Origin: Chitinophagaceae bacterium
GTDB taxonomy: Bacteria; Bacteroidota; Bacteroidia; Chitinophagales; Chitinophagaceae
Direction: 5' to 3'
DNA: 59,390 bases
Assembly: GCA_019638475.1 (NCBI GenBank)
Contig: JAHBTR010000006.1
Coordinates: 1-59,390 of the forward strand
The translations under genes were made by a program, and so were the position numbers. Positions 51,425 through 59,390 of this stretch are shown here, piece by piece (the first letter of the stretch is position 1; each line of letters begins with the position of its first letter). The notes under the pieces are model-generated. The model ran no database searches, had not been told where the DNA came from, and saw only the letters and a program-made list of their open reading frames with translations.

Positions 51425-53068
51425 CTACTCAAATGTGCTATAAAAATAAGGCGTTTGGGCTTCAAACTCAGCAGCACAAGTATCTACCATTTTATACACT
51501 CGTGTTATGCCCAATGCTTTTCTTTTTTCATACACTTCATCTTCTGTATAATCGCCATTTAAAATTCTGGCAATTTGTTCATCACTAAAGCCATGCTTTT
51601 TTGCTTCTTTCAATAATTCAGTAGGCACATCAGCTAAAAAGTGTTTGCCCAATTCTTTTTCTATATCACACAGCTTTTGTATTTGAATTAAAAACCATTT
51701 ATCTATTCCTGTAGCATGAGAAATGGTTCTTACTGTTAAGCCCTGCATTAGTGCATCTTTAATTCTAAAAATTCTGTCCCACTTTGGAATTTTTATATAC
51801 TCTAATAGCTCGTCAGTTTTCATCATACTTTTTCCATAATAACCTAAGCCTACTGCATTATTTTCTAAACTCTGACAGGCTTTTTGTAAAGATTCTGTAA
51901 AACTTCTACCTATAGCCATTACTTCACCTACACTTTTCATTTGCAAACCAAGTGTATCATTAGCTCCTTTAAATTTATCAAAATTCCAACGAGGTATTTT
52001 TACAATAACATAATCTAATGCAGGTTCAAAATAAGCACTGGTGGTTTTAGTAATCTGATTTTTTAATTCATCTAAAGTATAGCCAATAGCCAACTTAGCT
52101 GCAATTTTTGCAATAGGATAACCAGTAGCTTTACTTGCTAAAGCACTTGAACGGCTAACACGTGGATTAATTTCTACTGCAATTAATTCTTCTGTTTCAG
52201 GGTTTAGTGCAAACTGCACATTACAACCACCTGCAAAATTGCCAAGGCTACGCATCATCAGCATTGCTTGATTACGCATTTCTTGAAAAGCAGTATCACT
52301 CAATGTCATTGCAGGAGCTACAGTTATACTATCACCTGTATGCACACCCATTGGGTCAAGATTTTCTACAGTACAAATAATAACTACATTATCATTTTTA
52401 TCTCTCAATAATTCTAACTCAAATTCTTTCCAACCAAGTACAGCTTTTTCTACCAATACTTCATGTATGGGACTTGCTTCTAATCCACGTTTTAGGGCTT
52501 CGTCTAATTCATCTTTATTAAAAACAAAACTTCCACCACTACCACCCAAAGTAAAAGAAGAACGAATAACCAAAGGAAAACCAATTTGCTGTGCATGTTC
52601 TTTGCCTTCTAAAAAACTATTGGCTACATTGCTTTGTGCTACTTTAATACCTATTTTTAGCATCAAGTTTCTAAACAATTCTCTATCTTCTGCTGTATTA
52701 ATAGCTGCTACATCTACACCAATCATTTTGCAATTATATTTCTCCCAAATGCCTAATTCATCTACTTCTTTGCAAAGATTTAAAGCAGTTTGTCCGCCCA
52801 TTGTTGGCAATACAGCATCTATTTTATTTTCTTCTAAAATTTGTTCTATACTTTCTACAGTCAATGGCAATAGATACACTTTATCAGCCATCATAGGGTC
52901 AGTCATTATGGTAGCAGGATTGCTGTTTATCAGCACTACTTTTATTCCTTCTTCTCTCAAACTTCTGGCAGCTTGCGAACCACTATAATCAAACTCACAA
53001 GCCTGACCAATAATAATGGGTCCGCTACCTACTATTAAAACAGATTTTATAGAATTATCTTTAGGCAT
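51425..53068 (-). CDS. carB: carbamoyl-phosphate synthase large subunit, N-terminal half only
   Basis: The 547-aa protein matches the first half of CarB: a carboxyphosphate-forming ATP-grasp domain with [22 protein letters not shown] (about 8-29), [41 protein letters not shown] (about 293-313), then an oligomerisation domain (about 400-547; [20 protein letters not shown]) ending TPYFYSTFE and TAG. Full-length CarB (about 940-1075 aa) continues at exactly this point into the carbamate-phosphorylating half; here two stop codons follow and no second half is in the window. So carB is probably split at its domain boundary. The partner gene and carA must be elsewhere. No other defect is visible. 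Confidence 0.93.
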   Translation of the reverse strand: MPKDNSIKSVLIVGSGPIIIGQACEFDYSGSQAARSLREEGIKVVLINSNPATIMTDPMMADKVYLLPLTVESIEQILEENKIDAVLPTMGGQTALNLCKEVDELGIWEKYNCKMIGVDVAAINTAEDRELFRNLMLKIGIKVAQSNVANSFLEGKEHAQQIGFPLVIRSSFTLGGSGGSFVFNKDELDEALKRGLEASPIHEVLVEKAVLGWKEFELELLRDKNDNVVIICTVENLDPMGVHTGDSITVAPAMTLSDTAFQEMRNQAMLMMRSLGNFAGGCNVQFALNPETEELIAVEINPRVSRSSALASKATGYPIAKIAAKLAIGYTLDELKNQITKTTSAYFEPALDYVIVKIPRWNFDKFKGANDTLGLQMKSVGEVMAIGRSFTESLQKACQSLENNAVGLGYYGKSMMKTDELLEYIKIPKWDRIFRIKDALMQGLTVRTISHATGIDKWFLIQIQKLCDIEKELGKHFLADVPTELLKEAKKHGFSDEQIARILNGDYTEDEVYEKRKALGITRVYKMVDTCAAEFEAQTPYFYSTFE

Positions 53069-53162
53069 GAGGCAAAAATAATGTTGAATAATGAATTATG
53101 AATGATAAATTACTTTTCTAAAGCGTTTTAGCCATAATCAATGCTACATCTCACTATCAAAA

Positions 53163-53191
53163 AACAAAAAAGCTACCTTTTTTGGTAGCCT
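53163..53191 (-). terminator. rho-independent terminator after the 45-aa gene
   Basis: GGCTACC pairs with GGTAGCT around AAAAAA, followed on the minus strand by TTTTTTGTTTTTTG. It sits just after the TAA of the 45-aa ORF. Confidence 0.8.
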
Positions 53192-53198
53192 TAATTTT

Positions 53199-53336
53199 TT
53201 ATTTGTACTTTTTTACCCATTCCTCTGGTGTTAAATTACCTGTATCTCTTACTTTTTTATATTGATAGCTAAACCATACAGCAAATACAATAATAACACC
53301 AACGAGAGAATAAATGATAAAACGTTTCTTTTTCAT
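53199..53336 (-). CDS. small single-span membrane protein
   Basis: A 45-aa ORF, MKKKRFIIYSLVGVIIVFAVWF followed by SYQYKKVRDTGNLTPEEWVKKYK. Basic start, one membrane span (about 7-22), then a charged tail with a PEEWVKKY motif. A clean terminator follows its stop, supporting a real gene. No function known. Between it and the cysteine-rich lipoprotein gene lies an inverted family E element; nothing else in 53337-53531. Confidence 0.55.
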   Translation of the reverse strand: MKKKRFIIYSLVGVIIVFAVWFSYQYKKVRDTGNLTPEEWVKKYK

Positions 53337-53394
53337 ATTGAACTTGTTTAGACTTTTATCAATTCAATATACACGAAGCTAAAAAAAGTGAAAG

Positions 53395-53474
53395 TTGTCA
53401 GGTTGAGCTTGTCGAAACCGATTAATTAAAGCATACTTTTTAAAACTCGCCTTAGACAGGCTCAGGCTGACAGC
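53395..53474. repeat. family E inverted pair
   Basis: Arm 1: TTGTCAGGTTGAGCTTGTCG (53395 on); arm 2: GCCTTAGACAGGCTCAGGCT (53449 on). The arms are imperfect inverted copies; the first contains the core found inside hldD at 10415-10436. On the minus strand T-rich sequence follows, so it could end the cysteine-rich lipoprotein transcript. Confidence 0.6.
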
Positions 53475-53531
53475 TTTTTTTATTCACAATTCGTAAAAAA
53501 TTAAAAGTCTAAACAACTTCATTATATAAAT

Positions 53532-54050
53532 TTAGCAGGTTTTACAAATTATTGATTGAATACAATTATAATATGCTTGCATATCTTCGTTGGTTGGGTA
53601 CTGAACTAAATGGCACGCACCTGCTGCTTTAAGAAAGACTTTCACGGATTCCCAAAGATTACAACAACTCCAATCAGTTTTACCATCTTTTAGCGAACAG
53701 CATCCTCCTGAAAAATATTCAGCATTTGACTTTATTAATACATCAAGAATTTCCTCTGAGTTTTCAAATGTAGTTGCTAAGGTATAACTTGAATTGTAAA
53801 CGGCTAATAATTTTTCATAAAAAACGGGGTCTTCCAACGTTGAGTTAAGTTCTTTAACCTCTTCAATTTGTTCATGTATCCCAAGAGAATTTGCCAAATC
53901 AACAAATTCCTCTGTACTAATTTCATTTTTATCAAAACTAACTGAAGTTAATGCAGTTCCTTCATTTACTATATTAGATTTTTTACAACTGTAAAATACC
54001 ATAGTAAAGGTAACAATTAGTGCAAGGCTAACAAAAAATATTTTTTTCAT
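53532..54050 (-). CDS. cysteine-rich exported lipoprotein
   Basis: A 172-aa lipoprotein with signal MKKIFFVSLALIVTFTMVFYSC (lipid Cys at about 22). The middle (about 50-110) is acidic and helical. The C-terminal part holds about nine cysteines: GGCCSLKDGKTDWSCCNLW, AGACHLV and YYNCIQSIICKTC, arranged like a disulfide-bonded domain. No family is recognised. A family D repeat begins 5 bp upstream of its start, so the repeat may carry its promoter. Codon use is atypical, suggesting acquisition. Confidence 0.55.
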   Translation of the reverse strand: MKKIFFVSLALIVTFTMVFYSCKKSNIVNEGTALTSVSFDKNEISTEEFVDLANSLGIHEQIEEVKELNSTLEDPVFYEKLLAVYNSSYTLATTFENSEEILDVLIKSNAEYFSGGCCSLKDGKTDWSCCNLWESVKVFLKAAGACHLVQYPTNEDMQAYYNCIQSIICKTC

Positions 54051-54054
54051 TTCG

Positions 54055-54180
54055 TCTCCGCAGAGTGTTCTTTTTAGGCTTTTATGAAAGGCTAAGACAC
54101 TCTGCGAAATTAATATACTAATACCTCAGAGTCTCTTGCTCAATACACAAAGCTATACAAGGAGACTCTTCAGGAACGAA
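54055..54180 (+). repeat. family D repeat, copy 2
   Basis: Same 126-bp double hairpin as 47506-47631 and the same orientation: CGCAGAGTG.../...ACACTCTGCG and AGAGTCTCTTG.../...CAAGGAGACTCT. About ten differences in 126 positions. Confidence 0.8.
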
Positions 54181-54213
54181 GGTACCAGTACTTACACAAA
54201 ATTTTATTGACAA

Positions 54214-54245
54214 TTTGCATACTGTTCCATTATTCGTTAACTTTG
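54214..54245 (+). promoter_or_regulatory. promoter of higBA (nearly leaderless)
   Basis: TTTG (54214-54217), a 20-nt spacer and TAACTTTG (54238-54245) match the consensus exactly. The higB ATG is at 54250, so transcription should start at or within a few bases of it. Confidence 0.65.
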
Positions 54246-54249
54246 CAAA

Positions 54250-54615
54250 ATGGAAGCGATTAGAGAAATCATATTTTATAAAGACTACTTTGATGATTTT
54301 TTTGAGCCGTTACCTCAAAAGGTTAAGGACAAAATAGATGAAGTGCTTTTTATGTTTACGATTATCGAACGTATTCCTAAAAAGTTTTTCAAAAGCATTG
54401 AAAATGTAAAAGGACTTTTTGAAATTCGTGTTGAATACGAAAGCAACATCTACCGAATATTTTGCTGTTTCGACAAAGGCTGTTTGGTAGTGCTTTTCAA
54501 CGGATTTCAAAAGAAAACACAGAAAACGCCAAAGAAAGAAATAGATAAGGCAGAGAAAATAATGCAGGAATATTTTAACGAACAAAAAAGCAATGAAAAT
54601 GGAAACAAAAAATAA
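54250..54615 (+). CDS. higB: HigB-type toxin of a type II toxin-antitoxin system
   Basis: A 121-aa RelE/HigB (phage Gp49-like) protein. The fold is visible as DYFDDFFEPLPQKVKDKIDEVLFMFTIIERIP, GLFEIRVEYESNIYRIFCCFDKG and LVVLFNGFQKKTQKTPKKEIDKAEKI: the FEIRVEY and NGFQKKTQKTP motifs are characteristic of HigB toxins that cut mRNA on ribosomes. The antitoxin gene overlaps the last 23 nt. A consensus promoter lies 4 nt before the ATG. Confidence 0.85.
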   Translation: MEAIREIIFYKDYFDDFFEPLPQKVKDKIDEVLFMFTIIERIPKKFFKSIENVKGLFEIRVEYESNIYRIFCCFDKGCLVVLFNGFQKKTQKTPKKEIDKAEKIMQEYFNEQKSNENGNKK

Positions 54616-54901
54616 AAATATCAAAACTTTTTCCCAGCATCTCAACAAAAGATATGGAAAAATCGGAAGTAAAAAACGCACCGAATTTGAAATCAAAGCA
54701 AAGTCATTTGCCATTGGTGAGTTGATTAAAGAAGAACGTAAACAAGCACAATTAACACAAGAGCAACTTGCAGAAAAAATTGGGGCGAAGAAAAGTTTTA
54801 TATCTAGAATTGAAAACGGGCATAGCGATATTCAACTTTCTACTTTATACAAACTTATTGAGTTTGGACTTGGACGAAGAATAAACCTGACAATCCAATA
54901 A
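54593..54901 (+). CDS. higA: HigA-type XRE antitoxin
   Basis: A 102-aa HTH protein. The helix-turn-helix is ERKQAQLTQEQLAEKIGAKKSFISRIENGHSDIQLSTLYKLIEF (about 50-93), the Cro/CI family pattern, preceded by a toxin-binding N-terminal region. It overlaps higB by 23 nt in the toxin-first order usual for higBA. It should neutralise HigB and repress the promoter at 54214-54245. A start two codons later (54599) is also possible. Confidence 0.88.
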   Translation: MKMETKNKNIKTFSQHLNKRYGKIGSKKRTEFEIKAKSFAIGELIKEERKQAQLTQEQLAEKIGAKKSFISRIENGHSDIQLSTLYKLIEFGLGRRINLTIQ

Positions 54902-54902
54902 A

Positions 54903-54945
54903 AACTGCTACCAGCATAAGTATTGCCAAAAGTGGGGCAAAGTGT
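54903..54945 (+). repeat. dispersed-repeat remnant (CTGCTACCA type)
   Basis: ACTGCTACCAGC ... ATTGCCAAAAGTGGGGCAAA directly after the higA stop, resembling the remnant at 35880-35925. The stretch 54902-55205 holds repeats only. Confidence 0.35.
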
Positions 54946-54957
54946 GTTCTTTCCCAG

Positions 54958-55010
54958 CATCTTCTCCTTATTGATTTTGTGTTAGCTAAGGGAAGATGCG
55001 TAACAAAAAA
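54958..55010 (+). repeat. family C repeat, copy 3
   Basis: CATCTTCTCCTTATTG ... TAAGGGAAGATGCGTAACAA; the tail of copies 1 and 2 is missing and a family B copy follows. Confidence 0.7.
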
Positions 55011-55027
55011 TTCGACAATGTTCCCTC

Positions 55028-55138
55028 ACCATAGTATGTGTCTGCACATAGCATAATATTAAAATTAGTGTTTCGTGAAGACACGAAACATGGCTGTGGT
55101 GTTTTTTAGATTTTCTGTAACCCTATTTTAGGACAAGG
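55028..55138 (+). repeat. family B double hairpin copy 2 plus inverted family A core
   Basis: Hairpins TATGTGTCTGCACATA and TGTTTCGTGAAGACACGAAA match 34296-34374. They run into CTGTAACCCTATTTTAGGAC, the inverted family A core. The order B then inverted A is the same at both places. Confidence 0.75.
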
Positions 55139-55191
55139 CACTCAATTTATTATTATGCTGAATTTCTATTTTAACTCAAATTTGCAATAGC

Positions 55192-55199
55192 TATATTTG
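55192..55199 (+). promoter_or_regulatory. -7 promoter element (TATATTTG) of mutS
   Basis: Matches TAnnTTTG and ends 6 nt before the mutS ATG, implying a leaderless or near-leaderless transcript. No TTG -33 at the usual spacing. Confidence 0.4.
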
Positions 55200-55205
55200 T
55201 AAGCT

Positions 55206-57827
55206 ATGGCAAAATCAGCTTCTCCAATGATGCAGCAACATAAGGCTATTAAACAAAAATATCCTGATGCTATTTTATTATTTAGAGTTGGCGATTTTTA
55301 TGAAACATTTGGTCAAGATGCCATTATTACATCTCAAGTTTTGGGTATTACATTAACCAAAAGAAATAATGGCGATAAAGCAAATACAGAATTAGCTGGT
55401 TTCCCTCATCATGCTTTAGATACTTATTTACACAAATTAGTCAAAGCAGGACATCGTGTAGCCATTTGTGACCAATTAGAAGACCCCAAACAAGCAAAAG
55501 GTGTAGTGAAACGTGGAGTTACTGAATTGGTAACACCTGGTATTGCTACCAATGATAAACTCTTAGAGCATAATAGCAATAACTTTTTAGCAGCAGTGCA
55601 TTTTTCAGAAAATAATATAGGCATTGCATTTATTGATATAAGTACAGGAGAATTTTTTGTAGCAGAAGGCAATGAAGAATATATTGATAAATTATTGCAA
55701 AGCCTTAAACCAGCAGAAGTAATTTTTCAACGCAATTATCAAAAGCAATTTAAAGAAACATTTGGTGTAAAGTTTTATACCTACACTTTAGAAAGCTGGA
55801 TTTTTGAGCTTGCTTTTTCAACAGAAAATTTATTAAAACATTTTCAAACACACTCATTAAAAGGCTTTGGTATAGAAAATATGCAGCAAGGCATTATTGC
55901 TGCAGGTGCAGTATTGTATTACTTAAAAGAAACAGAGCATCCCAATCTTCAACACATTACTTCTATACAAAGAATTGAAAGAGATGATTTTTTGTGGATG
56001 GATAGATTTACCATCAGAAATTTAGAAATTATTGGTAGTGGTGCAGCAGAAGGCAATAATTTATTGAAAACATTAGATAATACTGTTTCTCCAATGGGAG
56101 CAAGATTATTGAAACGATGGATTATTATGCCATTAAAAGATATTACTAAAATAAATGAAAGACTAAGTGTAGTAGAATATTTTATTAAAGAAACTGATAA
56201 CAGACACAAACTTATTCAATCAATTAAACAATGTGGCGATGTAGAAAGATTGGTTAGTAAAATTCCTTTAAAAAAAATAAATCCAAGAGAGGTAATTCAA
56301 TTAGCCAAGGGATTGCAGCAAGTAGCAAGTATCAAAAATATTTGTTCTTCTGCCGATAATGTTTATTTAAAAAGATTGGCAGATGGTTTAAATAATTGCC
56401 AATTTATTCTTCAAAAAATTGTACAAGAAATAGAAGATGTACCACCAGTAGCTGCTAATAAAGGGGGTGTAATAAAAGAAGGTGTCAATAAAGAATTGGA
56501 TGAATTAAGAAAAATAGCATCGGGAGGAAAAGAATATTTAATCAATATTCAACAAAGAGAAGCAGAAGCAACAGATATTCCTTCTTTAAAAATTGGGTTT
56601 AATAATGTATTTGGCTATTACTTAGAAGTAACCAATACGCATAAAAATAAAGTGCCAGAAAGTTGGATAAGAAAACAAACACTTACCAATGCTGAAAGAT
56701 ATATAACACCAGAGTTAAAAGAATATGAAGAAAAAATAACTGGTGCCGAAGAAAAAATTTTAGCCATAGAGTTAGATGTATATGATAAACTATTACTTGC
56801 TCTGCAAGATTATATAGCACCTATACAAGTTAATGGCAATATTTTGGCTATTATAGATTGCTTAATTTGTTTTGCAGAAAATGCTTTACAATACAGTTAT
56901 AAAAAACCAGAGCTACATAATGGTTTTGATATAATTTTAAAAGAATCTCGTCATCCTGTTATTGAAAGAAATTTACCACAAGGAGAAAATTATATAACCA
57001 ACGATATTTATATAGATGCAGAAACACAGCAAATAATTATTCTTACTGGTCCAAACATGAGCGGTAAAAGTGCAGTGTTAAGACAAACAGCACTCATTAC
57101 TTTAATGGCTCATATAGGTAGTTTTGTTTCTGCCGATGTTGCTAAAATTCCTTTAACAGATAAAATTTTTACAAGAGTAGGAGCAAGTGATAATTTGAGT
57201 GGTGGAGAAAGTACCTTTATGGTAGAAATGAATGAAACAGCTTCTATCATTAATAATATTTCTGAAAGAAGTTTAATATTATTAGATGAAATTGGTAGAG
57301 GAACATCAACCTATGATGGTATTAGCATAGCTTGGAGTATTGTAGAATATTTGCATCATTCACCAGCAAAACCCAAAACACTTTTTGCTACACACTATCA
57401 CGAATTAAATGAATTAGAAGAAAAATTGCAACGAGTAAAAAATTTTCATATTACCAACAAAGAAGTAGGCAACAAAATTATTTTTTTAAGAAAATTAGCA
57501 AGAGGAGGCAGTACACATAGCTTTGGTATTCATGTAGCAAAAATGGCAGGTATGCCACCAGAGCTTATCAATAGAGCCAATGAAATATTAAAACTGTTAG
57601 AACAAAAATCTGAAACAAAAGAAAAAGAACAAGGCATACCAAATATGGAAGATATTAGCCATAAAATAAAATCTTTAACAACTGCACAAGTACAACTTTC
57701 TATTTACGATACATACTCACAAGTTTTTGATGATATTAGAAAGAATATAGAAAAAATAGACATTAATAGATTAACGCCAGTAGAAGCATTGATGAAACTA
57801 AATGAAATAAAAGGAATGTTGAAATAA
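55206..57827 (+). CDS. mutS: DNA mismatch repair protein MutS
   Basis: Recognises mismatches and starts repair. The 873-aa protein shows the mismatch-binding FxE motif in RVGDFYETFGQDA (about 26-38), the connector and lever regions, and the C-terminal ATPase with Walker A TGPNMSGKSAVLRQ (about 614-627), the ABC-signature-like DNLSGGESTFMVEM (about 661-674), Walker B LILLDEIGRGTSTYDG (about 688-703) and THYHEL. The protein ends with the usual C-terminal helix-turn-helix region (TPVEALMKLNEIKGML). Length is normal. prfA follows at 57 bp. Confidence 0.97.
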   Translation: MAKSASPMMQQHKAIKQKYPDAILLFRVGDFYETFGQDAIITSQVLGITLTKRNNGDKANTELAGFPHHALDTYLHKLVKAGHRVAICDQLEDPKQAKGVVKRGVTELVTPGIATNDKLLEHNSNNFLAAVHFSENNIGIAFIDISTGEFFVAEGNEEYIDKLLQSLKPAEVIFQRNYQKQFKETFGVKFYTYTLESWIFELAFSTENLLKHFQTHSLKGFGIENMQQGIIAAGAVLYYLKETEHPNLQHITSIQRIERDDFLWMDRFTIRNLEIIGSGAAEGNNLLKTLDNTVSPMGARLLKRWIIMPLKDITKINERLSVVEYFIKETDNRHKLIQSIKQCGDVERLVSKIPLKKINPREVIQLAKGLQQVASIKNICSSADNVYLKRLADGLNNCQFILQKIVQEIEDVPPVAANKGGVIKEGVNKELDELRKIASGGKEYLINIQQREAEATDIPSLKIGFNNVFGYYLEVTNTHKNKVPESWIRKQTLTNAERYITPELKEYEEKITGAEEKILAIELDVYDKLLLALQDYIAPIQVNGNILAIIDCLICFAENALQYSYKKPELHNGFDIILKESRHPVIERNLPQGENYITNDIYIDAETQQIIILTGPNMSGKSAVLRQTALITLMAHIGSFVSADVAKIPLTDKIFTRVGASDNLSGGESTFMVEMNETASIINNISERSLILLDEIGRGTSTYDGISIAWSIVEYLHHSPAKPKTLFATHYHELNELEEKLQRVKNFHITNKEVGNKIIFLRKLARGGSTHSFGIHVAKMAGMPPELINRANEILKLLEQKSETKEKEQGIPNMEDISHKIKSLTTAQVQLSIYDTYSQVFDDIRKNIEKIDINRLTPVEALMKLNEIKGMLK

Positions 57828-57856
57828 ATCTTAATTAATGTAATCTATCAAAGCAT

Positions 57857-57864
57857 TACTTTTG
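57857..57864 (+). promoter_or_regulatory. -7 promoter element (TACTTTTG) of prfA
   Basis: Matches TAnnTTTG, 20 nt before the prfA ATG. -33 element unclear. Confidence 0.35.
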
Positions 57865-57884
57865 CCCACCCAAAATAATGTGGT

Positions 57885-58952
57885 ATGATTGATAAGTTAG
57901 AAGCAGTAAAAGCAAGGTTTGAGCAAATTGGTATTGCATTAACCAATCCAGAAATCATCAATAATCAAAAAGAGTTTGGAAAACTAAGTAAAGAATATCG
58001 TTCTTTAGAAAAAATAGTTCAGCCTTTTGAGCAGTATAAAAAAGTATTGGCAGATTATCATTTTGCTAAAGAAAGTTTAAATAGTAATGATGAAGACATG
58101 AAAGAATTGGCAAAAATGGAATTGCCCGATTTAGAAGAGCAAAAAGACAATTTAGAAAAACAGCTTACACAACTATTAATACCCAAAGACCCTCAAGATG
58201 ATAAAAATGCCATTCTTGAAATTCGTGCAGGAACAGGAGGCGATGAAGCCAGCTTATTTGCAGGAGATTTATTAGAAATGTATTTACGCTACTGTCAAAA
58301 AAAAGGATGGAAAGCAGCCATAGTTAGCGAAAGTGAAGGAACTGTAGGAGGCTATAAAGAAGTGGTAGTAGAAGTAACAGGAGAAGATGTTTATGGTACA
58401 TTAAAATTTGAAAGTGGTGTACATCGTGTACAACGAGTACCTGATACAGAAACACAAGGTCGTGTTCATACAAGTGCTGCAACTGTAGCAGTAATGCCTG
58501 AAGCGGAAGAAGTAGATGTAGAATTAAAAGAAAGTGATGTAAAAATGGAAACTGCAAGAAGTGGTGGTGCAGGAGGACAAAATGTAAATAAAGTAGAAAC
58601 AAAAGTTTTCTTAACACATACACCTACAGGCATTGTAGTAGTTTGTCAAACAGAGAGAACACAGTTGGCTAACAGAGAAAAAGCTATGCAAATGCTGCGT
58701 ACAAAATTGTATGAAGAACAAGTACGCAAACAAGAAGATGAAATAGCCAGACAAAGAAAAACATTAGTAAGTACAGGCGATAGAAGTGCTAAAATAAGAA
58801 CTTATAACTGGCCCCAAGGTAGGGTAACAGACCATAGAATTGGATTAACTTCTTATAATTTAGACTCTGTGGTTAATGGCAATATTGATGAATTTATTGA
58901 AGCCTTACAATTAGCTGAAAATACAGCTAAGATGGCAAATCAAGATAATTAA
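57885..58952 (+). CDS. prfA: peptide chain release factor 1
   Basis: Terminates translation at UAA and UAG. The 355-aa protein has the coiled N-terminal domain, the anticodon-like PxT tripeptide as PDT in [10 protein letters not shown] (about 184-193), and the peptidyl-hydrolysis GGQ in [15 protein letters not shown] (about 226-240). The tripeptide context separates it from RF2, which has SPF and a programmed frameshift; none is seen here. The C-terminal domain [26 protein letters not shown] is complete. Confidence 0.96.
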   Translation: MIDKLEAVKARFEQIGIALTNPEIINNQKEFGKLSKEYRSLEKIVQPFEQYKKVLADYHFAKESLNSNDEDMKELAKMELPDLEEQKDNLEKQLTQLLIPKDPQDDKNAILEIRAGTGGDEASLFAGDLLEMYLRYCQKKGWKAAIVSESEGTVGGYKEVVVEVTGEDVYGTLKFESGVHRVQRVPDTETQGRVHTSAATVAVMPEAEEVDVELKESDVKMETARSGGAGGQNVNKVETKVFLTHTPTGIVVVCQTERTQLANREKAMQMLRTKLYEEQVRKQEDEIARQRKTLVSTGDRSAKIRTYNWPQGRVTDHRIGLTSYNLDSVVNGNIDEFIEALQLAENTAKMANQDN

Positions 58953-58964
58953 ACTTATATACCA

Positions 58965-59390
58965 ATGCAATTTGGATTTGTTTACGATAAGAAAAAAACA
59001 ATACAAGCATTACGTTATCATTTTATTTCAAGAAGTGAAATTAAAATGTTGATTATTGTAGTAAATGTTTTTGCTATTATTTCTGCTATACTATTTTATT
59101 TCAAAAAAATAAGACCAGAATATTTTTTGCTTGGCTCAATATTGTGGCTCTTAATTATGATTGCTACATGGTTTATATTGCCTTATGTGGTTTATAAAAA
59201 AACAGCTATGTTTCAACAGCGTTTTATTGCTACCATCCAATCAGATAAATTAGTTTTAGAAACAGAAGCAGGTAATGCAGAATGGCAATGGAATCGCTTT
59301 CAACGATATACAGAATCTCCCAATTTTTTTCATTTATATTTTAATCCAAAATCTTTCTTATTAATTCCTAATGATGATATAGGAGATGAA
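58965..59390 (+). CDS. YcxB-like membrane protein, 3' end cut by the window
   Basis: The ORF starts 12 bp after the prfA stop and runs off the window; 142 residues are visible. Two adjacent membrane spans (about 38-55 and 64-85) follow a soluble start, then a segment FIATIQSDKLVLETEAGNAEWQWNRFQRYTES typical of the YcxB-like C-terminal domain. No function is established. It may be cotranscribed with prfA. Confidence 0.65.
   Translation, partial: MQFGFVYDKKKTIQALRYHFISRSEIKMLIIVVNVFAIISAILFYFKKIRPEYFLLGSILWLLIMIATWFILPYVVYKKTAMFQQRFIATIQSDKLVLETEAGNAEWQWNRFQRYTESPNFFHLYFNPKSFLLIPNDDIGDE

Noticed and set aside
51425..53068. CarB as a frameshifted full-length gene
   Set aside because: Downstream minus-strand DNA encodes DUF1599 on the opposite strand; no second-half CarB sequence is visible in any frame near 51425.
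54310..54714. 134-aa minus-strand ORF across higBA
   Set aside because: Antisense of two overlapping genes with clear family motifs; the apparent membrane protein is a composition artefact.
58324..58623. 99-aa Leu/His-rich minus-strand ORF within prfA
   Set aside because: Low-complexity shadow of the GGQ-containing release factor.
1..59390. tRNA and rRNA genes
   Set aside because: I looked for T-loop-like GTTCRA motifs and acceptor-stem pairs in the gaps and for conserved rRNA blocks, and found none convincing.

Overview
The window is AT-rich chromosomal DNA from a member of the Bacteroidota, probably the class Chitinophagia. The evidence is the Bacteroidota promoter signature (TTTG, 19-21 nt, TAnnTTTG) before several genes, almost no Shine-Dalgarno sequences except a strong one on rpsU, a TonB-dependent BtuB receptor, PadR-PspC and YfhO-type genes, a PafA-type phosphatase and a PID-CTERM-like tail protein. 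I found no rRNA, tRNA, CRISPR array, prophage or intact insertion sequence. Most of the window is vertically inherited housekeeping DNA carrying small accessory patches.

Layout. 1-7.1 kb: PID-CTERM-like mini-protein, aspS, a DUF4197 lipoprotein, ribF, purM, glgC. 7.3-12.9 kb: a 51-aa ORF, purL overlapping or abutting hldD, and a convergent LTA-synthase-like membrane sulfatase. 13.0-17.7 kb: cobalamin riboswitch with a start-codon hairpin and btuB, then pyrG and convergent frr. 17.8-23.6 kb: a minus-strand PspC/PadR/62-aa unit with probable PadR operators, ribE and a YfhO-like protein. 23.7-30.4 kb: rpsU, xerC-like recombinase, a repeat-rich gap, folE, pyrH, an outer-membrane barrel, pdxA, rlmN. 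30.5-34.2 kb: an unknown membrane-anchored protein, a HerA-like ATPase, dapD. 34.2-36 kb: first accessory patch (dispersed repeats, a nuclease-like ORF, a UPF0303 protein). 36-46.8 kb: glycosyltransferase, alpha-oxoamine synthase, PafA phosphatase, cysS and a 1600-aa secreted TPR-CHAT protein. 46.8-49.5 kb: second patch (OB-fold-like lipoprotein, CWC protein, marC, ParE-type toxin-antitoxin debris). 49.7-53.3 kb: CBS-less IMPDH/GMP reductase homologue, DUF1599 protein, and a carB gene that encodes only the N-terminal half of the enzyme. 53.4-55.1 kb: third patch (cysteine-rich lipoprotein, higBA, repeats). 55.2 kb to the end: mutS, prfA and a partial YcxB-like gene.

The strongest unusual signals are these. 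(i) Short repeats that elsewhere in the window lie between genes, or recur in several genes, are inserted in frame in four housekeeping genes (aspS, ribF, purL, hldD), comparable in logic to Rickettsia palindromic elements. (ii) CarB stops cleanly at its internal domain boundary. (iii) rpsU has a near-perfect Shine-Dalgarno, the expected autoregulatory device in this phylum. (iv) The btuB leader has a 10-bp perfect inverted repeat burying the start codon. (v) Two matching palindromes sit upstream of padR, one on its promoter. (vi) A set of structured dispersed repeats marks every accessory patch.

Repeat families are labelled A to I: A = TGYCTTGTCCTAAAATAGG core; B = double hairpin with GTGTTTCGTG; C = CATCTTCTCC palindrome; D = 126-bp double hairpin starting near CGCAGAGTG; E = GAGCTTGTCGAA; F = GTGTGCGACGCAAC; G = AATACCGAAAG; H = CCCC/GGGG palindrome; I = heptamer GACTRTG and relatives. 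All identities were judged by eye; no searches were run.
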